Positions 1 to 6,156 of a stretch of 23,894 bases of DNA are shown here, in pieces. The stretch comes from a virus, in IMG/VR virus record IMGVR_UViG_3300049595_004863, positions 1 through 23,894 of that record; one strand, written 5' to 3'. The translations under genes and the position numbers were made by a program. The notes beneath the pieces were generated by a model that did not search any database, was not told the DNA's origin, and was given only the letters and a program-made list of their open reading frames with translations. Numbering within the stretch: position 1 is the first letter of the stretch; the number at the start of each line of letters is the position of its first letter.

Positions 1-251
1 TCATTGGTAAGATAAATGCTCCGATAGACGATGCGTTTACCGCATCATTTGGATATGGTGGATGTAATGATTGTGAGATTTCTAATATAACTCCAACCCC
101 AACACCAACTAACACTGAAACACCAACTAATACTCCAACTGAGTCAGAAACACCAACTCCAACGGTGACTGAAACTCCTACGGAAACACCAACACCAACG
201 GTGACTGAAACTCCAACTGAGACTCCAACACCAACTCCGAGCAGTGCCTAA
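1..251 (+). CDS. Thr/Pro-rich repeat C-terminus of a phage protein (5' partial)
   Basis: The reading frame is open from the left edge (first full codon at 3) to a TAA at 249-251, so only the last 82 residues are visible. The first part (about 28 residues) is ordinary and contains a GYGGCNDC stretch. The rest is almost only Thr, Pro, Glu, Val, Asn and Ser in TPT/TET/TPTE units. At DNA level a 20-base block recurs exactly at 159-178 and 195-214, a 36-bp (12-codon) period. Such tails occur as linkers or surface-exposed stalks on virion proteins and secreted proteins, and Thr/Pro-rich stretches are typical O-glycosylation substrates. The function of the whole protein cannot be told from this piece. 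A terminator follows directly, so this gene closes the upstream transcription unit. Confidence 0.75.
   Translation, partial: IGKINAPIDDAFTASFGYGGCNDCEISNITPTPTPTNTETPTNTPTESETPTPTVTETPTETPTPTVTETPTETPTPTPSSA
74..244 (+). repeat. In-frame TP/TE codon repeat
   Basis: Degenerate ACNCCAAC-type units encode alternating Thr-Pro and Thr-Glu. The clearest period is 36 bp, with a perfect 20-base match between 159-178 and 195-214. The repeat keeps the reading frame, so copy-number change would lengthen or shorten the protein tail without breaking the gene. Confidence 0.7.
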
Positions 252-280
252 TTGAATTAAAAAAATTTTATTTACACTAT

Positions 281-308
281 ACCCCCCCTTGTGGGGGTTT
301 TTTGTTTT
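281..308 (+). terminator. Rho-independent terminator after the repeat protein
   Basis: A C-run (CCCCC, 284-288), a TTGT loop and GGGGG (293-297) form a short strong stem followed by TTTTTTGTTTT. It lies 30 nt after the stop at 251 and before the glycosyltransferase cluster. Confidence 0.75.
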
Positions 309-363
309 AAAAAATATTCAGTTTATTAACCTTATGATTATTTTTTTTGTAAAAATTAAATTA

Positions 364-1611
364 ATGAAAATATTTGTTCAAATAGCCTCTTACAGAGACC
401 CCCAACTCATCAAAACACTTAAAGATATGATTGGGAATGCAAAGAGACCAAAAAATCTAAGAATTGCGATTGCAAGACAATATCACCCTGAGGATAAGTT
501 TGATGATTTGAATGAATATGAAAACGATAAGCGTTTTCGTATTTTGAATATTCCACATGAGGATTCTAAAGGAGTTTGTTGGGCTAGAAACTTAACTCAA
601 CAACTCTATGATGGTGAGGAGTATACACTACAGATTGACTCTCATATGAGATTTGCCCCCAATTGGGACGATGAAATGATTAAAATGGTTAAACAGCTAC
701 AAAAGAAAGGACATAAGAAGCCTTTGTTGACGGGATATGTTTCATCGTTTGACCCTGACAACGACCCAGCGGGTAGAGTTAAAGAACCATGGAGAATGGT
801 GTTTGATAGATTTATCCCTGAAGGTGCGGTTTTCTTTTTACCTGAAACAATTCCCGGTTGGAAAAATTTGAAAGAACCTGTAACTGCACGATTCTATTCC
901 GCACACTATGCGTTTACTCTTGGACAATTCTCAACAGAGGTTCAACACAATCCCGAATATTATTTCCACGGTGAGGAGATTTCGATTGCCGCTAGAGCAT
1001 ATACCTGGGGCTATGATTTGTTTCACCCACATAAGGTTCTTATCTGGCACGAGTACACACGTAAGGGTAGAACCAAGCAATGGGATGATGACAAACAGTG
1101 GGTTGATAAAAACAACAAATCCCACCTTAATAACAGAAAACTATTCGGTATGGACGGTGAAACTCAAGAAGGTCACGACGGCCCATTTGGTTTTGGTACT
1201 GAGAGAACGTTACAAGAATATGAAAAGTATGCCGGTATTTTATTTGAAAAACGTGCAGTTCAACAATACACATTAGATAAAAATTATCCTCCCAATCCAT
1301 ACACTTATTCAAATGAGGAAGAATGGAAAAAAGATTTTGCTCAAGTTTTCAAACATTGTATTGATGTGGGTTATGCAAGTGTTCCCGAAAAAGATTATAA
1401 TTTCTGGGTTGTGGCTTTCCATGGTTCAGATGATTCAACTTTATTTAGAAAAGATGCTGACAAGGCCGAAATATCTCGAATGATGAATGACCCCGACAAA
1501 TATTGTAAAATATGGAGAGAGTTTCAAACAACCCAGAAACCCGCGTACTGGGTAGTTTGGCCTCACTCAGAATCTAAAGGTTGGTGCGACCGACTCACAG
1601 GTAATTTATAA
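364..1611 (+). CDS. GT60-like glycosyltransferase (GlcNAc-transferase family)
   Basis: The 415-residue protein begins MKIFVQIASYRD and fits the GlcNAc glycosyltransferase family (Pfam PF11397, CAZy GT60), whose known members attach GlcNAc to hydroxyproline of Skp1. Visible hallmarks are the SYRD start (9-12), VCWARN (71-76), the metal/sugar-nucleotide motif LQIDSH (89-94; DxH type), and FHGEEISIAARAYTWGYD (201-218) followed by WHEYTR (228-233). About 115 C-terminal residues lie beyond the catalytic core and I do not recognise them. The frame is open further upstream, but that part overlaps the terminator and reads as low-complexity hydrophobic sequence, so the ATG at 364 is the better start. 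No Shine-Dalgarno is present; the leader is AAATTAAATTA. It heads a run of five glycosyltransferase genes with gaps or overlaps of only a few bases, so co-transcription is likely. Family assignment is fairly sure; donor and acceptor are unknown. Confidence 0.8.
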   Translation: MKIFVQIASYRDPQLIKTLKDMIGNAKRPKNLRIAIARQYHPEDKFDDLNEYENDKRFRILNIPHEDSKGVCWARNLTQQLYDGEEYTLQIDSHMRFAPNWDDEMIKMVKQLQKKGHKKPLLTGYVSSFDPDNDPAGRVKEPWRMVFDRFIPEGAVFFLPETIPGWKNLKEPVTARFYSAHYAFTLGQFSTEVQHNPEYYFHGEEISIAARAYTWGYDLFHPHKVLIWHEYTRKGRTKQWDDDKQWVDKNNKSHLNNRKLFGMDGETQEGHDGPFGFGTERTLQEYEKYAGILFEKRAVQQYTLDKNYPPNPYTYSNEEEWKKDFAQVFKHCIDVGYASVPEKDYNFWVVAFHGSDDSTLFRKDADKAEISRMMNDPDKYCKIWREFQTTQKPAYWVVWPHSESKGWCDRLTGNL

Positions 1612-1616
1612 AACTC

Positions 1617-2351
1617 ATGGTTACCTGGAATAACATCAAAGTTGCTGATAAGGGTTTTTTAATTAATCTTAAAGAAAGAGAAGATAGATTAAATCAATCT
1701 ATTTTCGAACTTGATAAGAACAACATTGTTGGTGTTGAAAGATTTGATGCTATCAAAATTACTGAAAACAGTGATGAAGGTTGGATTATACGAGGATGTA
1801 CCCACAGCCACATGGACATTTTGAAATTGCAAGTCGAGAACCAATGGAACAAAGTGGTAATTTTTGAAGATGATTTTTATTTGGATGTGTGTGACAATCA
1901 AAATCGTGAATTGGATAATAATATGATTGAAAACATTTATCACACAGATTTTGATATTTTATTTTTAGGGGCCTGCTTACTAGAGCCTGTAGAATATTTT
2001 ACTGAAAATTTAATAAAACCAAATAAATTTGTTCAAACAACAACTTATATTACTTCGTTAAAGTTTGCTGAATATGTTGTTAAAAATTTTAACTACTTAG
2101 ATAAAGAACTTGTTGTTTATGGTGAACAAATCGATAGCTACTATAGTGTTCTTGCAGTTAAAGACCACTGGTTGATGGATAATAGAACAAAGGGTGTTCA
2201 AGAAATTAAGAACCACGATTTAAAAATTTATTTTCACTACCCACTTTTTTTTAATCAAAGACCTTCATATTCGAACATCTTGAATAGGGATACCAATTAT
2301 TCTGCGACGAACAAATTCAGAAACTTAAAAAATTTTCCCCAAACAAATTAA
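1617..2351 (+). CDS. GT25-family glycosyltransferase (first of two)
   Basis: This 244-residue protein matches the GT25 / LPS glycosyltransferase family (PF01755). It has the N-terminal INLKEREDR (16-24), a GCTHSHMDIL block (60-69), and the acidic VIFEDDF motif (81-87) expected to bind the metal and nucleotide sugar. Known GT25 enzymes add galactose or other hexoses to LPS, or to hydroxylysine of collagen in eukaryotes. It starts 5 nt after the GT60-like gene ends and 7 nt before the next gene. No signal peptide or membrane segment is visible, so it should act in the cytoplasm. The substrate cannot be read from the sequence. Confidence 0.78.
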   Translation: MVTWNNIKVADKGFLINLKEREDRLNQSIFELDKNNIVGVERFDAIKITENSDEGWIIRGCTHSHMDILKLQVENQWNKVVIFEDDFYLDVCDNQNRELDNNMIENIYHTDFDILFLGACLLEPVEYFTENLIKPNKFVQTTTYITSLKFAEYVVKNFNYLDKELVVYGEQIDSYYSVLAVKDHWLMDNRTKGVQEIKNHDLKIYFHYPLFFNQRPSYSNILNRDTNYSATNKFRNLKNFPQTN

Positions 2352-2358
2352 AATTAAT

Positions 2359-3102
2359 ATGAAATTAAAAAACATTCCTAAGTTTGTAGTTAACCTAAAA
2401 AGAAGGCCTGATAGATTAGAAAGATTCAAAAAACAAATGGAGTATTTGGGTTGGGAATATGAAGTTTTTGAGGCTATCGATACAAATTCGTACATGGGTA
2501 TTACTAAATCTCAACTAGCAATAATTGAAATTGCAAAAGAACGAGGTTATGATAAAGTAATGATTATGGAGGATGATTGCGAAATTATGCCGTATGCCGA
2601 AAATTTTATTGAAAAATTAGATTCCGAAATCGAACATGTTGATTATGCGATTTTGAATTTGTCTCCCACATTAAATAGACATATTAATCGTGCTACAGGT
2701 TTTAACTATTTGTTAGATATGACAAATCTTCCAGAAAAACAAAACCCAGTTCACAGAGACATTTATGCCGCAAACATGATTATTTACGACAAGTCTATTT
2801 ATGATGAAATGTTCAAAATTTCAGAAGTTGCTTTTCAAAGTGGAGATTATTATTATGCTTTGGACGATTTTACGTTTCAATTTATAGTTCAAAAATTTCA
2901 AAGCTATTGTCCCACGGTTCCGATAGCAACACAAGGGAATGATTGGTCAGACATTTCTCAAGGAAATTATAACAACTTCTACCTTCAAACCTACAATTGG
3001 AATTTGTTCAGCCCGGTAAAAATTCCTGGACATTTTTGTAACGCAGAAATTAATAAACAAAAAAGAAATGAAATTATAAAAGAAACTATAAATGTCAATT
3101 AA
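2359..3102 (+). CDS. GT25-family glycosyltransferase (second of two)
   Basis: A second GT25-type enzyme of 247 residues: VVNLKRRPDRLERF at 10-23, and the acidic VMIMEDD motif at 67-73. Compared with its upstream neighbour it is similar in size and layout (INLKEREDR against VNLKRRPDR, IFEDDF against IMEDDC), so the two look like old duplicates or paired family members. It differs in lacking the GC.HSH block: the equivalent position reads ITKSQLAIIEIAKE. The gene's 3' end overlaps the start of the following gene by 11 nt, which suggests coupled translation. Substrate unknown. Confidence 0.75.
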   Translation: MKLKNIPKFVVNLKRRPDRLERFKKQMEYLGWEYEVFEAIDTNSYMGITKSQLAIIEIAKERGYDKVMIMEDDCEIMPYAENFIEKLDSEIEHVDYAILNLSPTLNRHINRATGFNYLLDMTNLPEKQNPVHRDIYAANMIIYDKSIYDEMFKISEVAFQSGDYYYALDDFTFQFIVQKFQSYCPTVPIATQGNDWSDISQGNYNNFYLQTYNWNLFSPVKIPGHFCNAEINKQKRNEIIKETINVN

Positions 3103-3973
3103 AATTATAACTTGTATCTATAGCGATTTAGCAGGTACTGAATACGGAGGACGACCCGCAAGAGGTGGTCATTACAGATGGAGTTTACTTTCGCTTTTGA
3201 AAATGACCGATGCTGATTTTTTGTGTTACACTTCTGAAAGAGAATATGAATCTTTGAAAAAATTTTTTTATGAAACAAATAACATCAGCCCTAACAAACT
3301 TAAGTTTAAAATTTTCGATATTTCAAATACAAAGTTTGCGGACAAAATTAATGAAGTTAAAGTTATCGATGATGTTAAACGTGGTGATAGGTGTGTTGAA
3401 ATTCAATATTCAAAATTTCATTGGTGGTGGAATGAAGATAAATCTTATGATTATTACTATTGGTTTGATGCTGGCTTATCTCACACGGGTTTAATCCCTA
3501 ACAAATATTTAAACACCACACATCCAGAGCGTAGATATTATGAATCCACATTATTTAATAATGAATTTTTAAAAAATGTTATTGAAGACACAGGTGATAA
3601 ATTTTTAATTTTAGCTAAGGAAAATCAAAAATATTATTGGTCCGGCACTGTGAATCGTAGTTGGTATAATGAATTTGATGCTTCATACCATGTTATTGGC
3701 GGGTTGTTTGGAGGACATAAATCTAAGTGGGATGCTATCGTAAAAACTTTCGAGGATTATTTAGAAAAAATAATTACTCAAGATAAAGGTTTACCTCATG
3801 AAGAAAATATAATGTCATTGATGAAGGTTAATCATCCACATCTTTTTGAAGTTAAAGATTTTGATATTTGGTGGTGTCCGGATTCTGGTCCTAGAGATTT
3901 GGATGCTTCGTATTATACCGATAAAAAAAGTTTTTATAGAATTTTAGAAGAATTTAATAGAATTTATGAATAA
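3092..3973 (+). CDS. HtrL/YibB-like putative glycosyltransferase
   Basis: 293 residues. Although not an obvious textbook family, several blocks line up with the N-terminal half of the next protein and with the HtrL/YibB group (PF09612), which is linked to LPS synthesis: YYYWFDAGLSHTG (121-133) against LFWIDAGITNT, then GGLFGGHKSKWD against GGIFGGAKDV, then HEENIMSLMKVNHPHLFE against EESLFSILLYRHPDLFD. The WFDAG aspartate (126) sits where a DxD-type metal ligand would be. The N-terminus has an unusual GTEYGGRPARGGHYRW stretch. It overlaps the previous gene by 11 nt and the following one by 8 nt. The family link is by eye; enzyme activity is an inference. Confidence 0.6.
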   Translation: MSIKIITCIYSDLAGTEYGGRPARGGHYRWSLLSLLKMTDADFLCYTSEREYESLKKFFYETNNISPNKLKFKIFDISNTKFADKINEVKVIDDVKRGDRCVEIQYSKFHWWWNEDKSYDYYYWFDAGLSHTGLIPNKYLNTTHPERRYYESTLFNNEFLKNVIEDTGDKFLILAKENQKYYWSGTVNRSWYNEFDASYHVIGGLFGGHKSKWDAIVKTFEDYLEKIITQDKGLPHEENIMSLMKVNHPHLFEVKDFDIWWCPDSGPRDLDASYYTDKKSFYRILEEFNRIYE

Positions 3974-5636
3974 AGTTACATTTGTTACCGGATTATGGAA
4001 TATAAAACGAGATGAACTCTCCGAAAATTGGTCTCGTTCGTTTCAGCACTACCTTGATAAATTAGAACAACTTCTGAGTATTGATGCTAATTTAATAATT
4101 TTTGGTGAACAAGAACTAGAAAGTTTTGTTTGGCAAAAACGTAAAAAAGAAAATACACAGTTTATACTTCGAAGTCAGGAATGGTTTAGAAACGATTTCT
4201 TTGCTAAGATTCAAAAAATTAGAACATCTCCTGAGTGGTATAATCAATCTGGTTGGTTACCGGATTCTACACAGGCAAAGTTAGAAATGTATAATCCTCT
4301 TGTTATGTCAAAAATGTTTTTGCTTAACGATGCAAGAATTTTTGACCAGTTTGATTCTTCACATTTATTTTGGATTGATGCTGGTATTACAAATACTGTA
4401 CACCCTGGATATTTTACTCACGATAAAATACATCTTAAATTTGACAAATTATTTAACAAATTTGGTTTTGTAGCTTTTCCTTATGCTGCTGAAAGAGAAA
4501 TACATGGTTTTTCTTATCCAAAAATCAACAACTACGCAACTAATAATGTCAAATTAGTTTGTAGGGGTGGTATCTTTGGGGGTGCAAAAGATGTTATTAG
4601 TGATGTAAACGGCCTATATTATAACGTAATGCACCAGACCTTGTCAGACGGGTTGATGGGGACTGAAGAGTCTTTATTTAGTATTCTTTTATACAGACAT
4701 CCGGACTTATTTGATTACTATGAAATTGAAGGTAATGGTCTGATAGGTAAGTTTTGCGAGGATGTCAAAAACGACAATCACAAAATAAAAAATACACAAG
4801 GTAAAGTTGCATATTCTGATTTGAATATTGATAACTCAGCATTATATGTAATTACTTTTAATAGCCCCAATCAGTTTGAAACTCTCATTAAATCAATGGA
4901 AATGTATGATAGAAACTTTTTGGACAAACCAAAGAAGTTTTTGTTGAATAATTCATCCGATTTATCAACTACAGAACGATATAAAGAGTTGTGTGATAAG
5001 TTTGGTTTCGAACACATTAAAAAGGATAACTTAGGAATTTGTGGTGGAAGACAATGGATTGCCGAGCATTCTCAGGAAAACAATTTTGATTTCTACTGGT
5101 TTTTTGAAGATGATATGTTTTTTTATAGCGGTCTTGACAAAACTTGTAAAAATGGTTTTGTAAGAAAAATTCCAGACCTCTACAACAAATCAATTCAAAT
5201 TGCTAAAAAAGAATCTTTGGATTTTATAAAACTTAATTTTACCGAGTTTTATGGTGACAATGGTACTCAATGGTCTTGGTATAATGTCCCACAAAGTGTA
5301 CGAGAGGAATATTGGCCGGAAAAATCAACTCTTCCAGTACAAGGGTTAGACCCAAATGCTCCAAGGACCAAATTTAATGAGGTTCGTTCTTACAAAGGTC
5401 TAGCTTACGGAATTGGTGAAGTTTATTATTGCAACTGGCCTCAAGTTGTTTCAAGATATGGAAATGAAAAAATGTTCTTGACAACTAAATGGGACCGTCC
5501 GTTTGAGCAAACTTGGATGAGTTACATTTATCAAGAAACCAAAAAAGAAAATCTTAAACCCGCTTTATTGTTTGCGACACCAACAGAGCATGATAGATTC
5601 GAATTCTACGATGGAAAGTTAAGAAAAGAGTCGTAA
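3966..5636 (+). CDS. Two-domain glycosyltransferase: HtrL/YibB-like plus GT-A-like domain
   Basis: 556 residues. Residues 1 to about 265 resemble HtrL/YibB (PF09612): TFVTGLWNI near the start, YNPLVMSKMFLLNDA (109-123), FWIDAGITNT (135-144), GGIFGGAKD (201-209). Residues from about 290 to 556 look like a second, GT-A-type domain: a strand SALYVITFNSP, then LGICGGRQWIAEH, then the acidic motif FEDDMFF (380-386, EDD at 381-383). The mature protein is therefore about twice the size of a single-domain HtrL protein. The start ATG lies 8 nt inside the previous gene. It is the last of the glycosyltransferase run; the next gene has its own late-type motif. A two-domain enzyme could add two sugars in sequence, but this is inferred from architecture only. 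Confidence 0.65.
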   Translation: MNKVTFVTGLWNIKRDELSENWSRSFQHYLDKLEQLLSIDANLIIFGEQELESFVWQKRKKENTQFILRSQEWFRNDFFAKIQKIRTSPEWYNQSGWLPDSTQAKLEMYNPLVMSKMFLLNDARIFDQFDSSHLFWIDAGITNTVHPGYFTHDKIHLKFDKLFNKFGFVAFPYAAEREIHGFSYPKINNYATNNVKLVCRGGIFGGAKDVISDVNGLYYNVMHQTLSDGLMGTEESLFSILLYRHPDLFDYYEIEGNGLIGKFCEDVKNDNHKIKNTQGKVAYSDLNIDNSALYVITFNSPNQFETLIKSMEMYDRNFLDKPKKFLLNNSSDLSTTERYKELCDKFGFEHIKKDNLGICGGRQWIAEHSQENNFDFYWFFEDDMFFYSGLDKTCKNGFVRKIPDLYNKSIQIAKKESLDFIKLNFTEFYGDNGTQWSWYNVPQSVREEYWPEKSTLPVQGLDPNAPRTKFNEVRSYKGLAYGIGEVYYCNWPQVVSRYGNEKMFLTTKWDRPFEQTWMSYIYQETKKENLKPALLFATPTEHDRFEFYDGKLRKES

Positions 5637-5654
5637 CAAAGTATTTATCTTTGT
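5636..5654 (+). promoter_or_regulatory. TATTTAT motif inside a 6-bp inverted repeat
   Basis: TATTTAT at 5642-5648 is flanked exactly by ACAAAG (5636-5641) and CTTTGT (5649-5654), and the ATG of the structural gene follows at once at 5655. It may be the late promoter element or an RNA hairpin exposing the start codon. Confidence 0.45.
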
Positions 5655-6053
5655 ATGGAATTTTTTATTCGCAAAAATGCTACTTTACCTGTATTAAAAA
5701 TGGAAGTTGTTCAGGACGGACGAAGTTCTTATGGTGATACTATGGAGTTTTTAGAACTCTCAACAATTTACTTTTCAATGGTAAATGTCCAAACTGGAAT
5801 TCCGAAAATTGTAAGTGCTCCTTGTTCTATTGTAAGTTTAATCCCAAACGAACCAGGGGCTCCAGTGGAGTATTACATTTACTACCAATTCACTTCAAGG
5901 CAAACCGACACTCCTGGTAGGTTCCAAGGACAATTTCTTATCAAAAATAGTGGCTTGCTTGGAACTCAAGCGGGAAGCTTGATTGTTCCCATTAGAGAGG
6001 AACTTTATATTAATATTGAAGATAGTTTTATTTCTGAGCAGGCTTGTTGCTAA
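5655..6053 (+). CDS. Small beta-rich structural protein, BppU N-terminal-like
   Basis: 132 residues with alternating hydrophobic strands and no enzyme motif. The start (MEFFIRKNATLPVLKMEVVQ), the VNVQTG turn, VSAPCSIV and the later TPGRFQGQF with strands either side follow the pattern of the N-terminal immunoglobulin-like domain of phage baseplate upper proteins (BppU, PF10651), in which a short hydrophobic start is followed by dG and pGxFxG turns. The C-terminus ends with a Cys pair. Preceded by a TATTTAT motif as are the other virion genes here, so a virion component expressed late is likely. The BppU match is by eye and uncertain; a simple tail or fiber accessory protein is the main alternative. 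Confidence 0.5.
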   Translation: MEFFIRKNATLPVLKMEVVQDGRSSYGDTMEFLELSTIYFSMVNVQTGIPKIVSAPCSIVSLIPNEPGAPVEYYIYYQFTSRQTDTPGRFQGQFLIKNSGLLGTQAGSLIVPIREELYINIEDSFISEQACC

Positions 6054-6079
6054 ATTGACCGATTGATTTTGCTTGATTA

Positions 6080-6123
6080 TATTTATTGAAGAATGAGAAA
6101 GACAAACTTCACCATTTGGTGAA
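6080..6123 (+). promoter_or_regulatory. Leader of the DNA polymerase gene: TATTTAT, mini-ORF and hairpin
   Basis: In the 103-nt gap before the polymerase, TATTTAT (6080-6086) is followed by a nine-residue ORF (6093-6122, MRKTNFTIW) whose stop lies in a perfect inverted repeat TTCACCA-TT-TGGTGAA (6108-6123). The repeat has no U-tract, so it is not a terminator. T4 DNA polymerase represses its own translation by binding an RNA hairpin in its leader; this hairpin, 33 nt before the start, could play such a part, or be a protein operator. Confidence 0.4.
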
Positions 6124-6156
6124 AGCTAATGTGTCGCTCGGTAAAACTTTAATAAT

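Noticed and set aside
289-363. Upstream extension of the GT60-like frame
   Set aside because: It begins within the terminator and reads as low-complexity hydrophobic sequence; family similarity begins at the ATG at 364.
908-1312. Open frames of 61-122 codons on both strands within the GT60-like gene
   Set aside because: They overlap a clear enzyme gene and show no protein-like pattern of their own.
5646-5653. TATCTTTG as a host-type promoter
   Set aside because: It touches the start codon, so transcription would begin inside the gene, and no -33 TTG is at the right distance.
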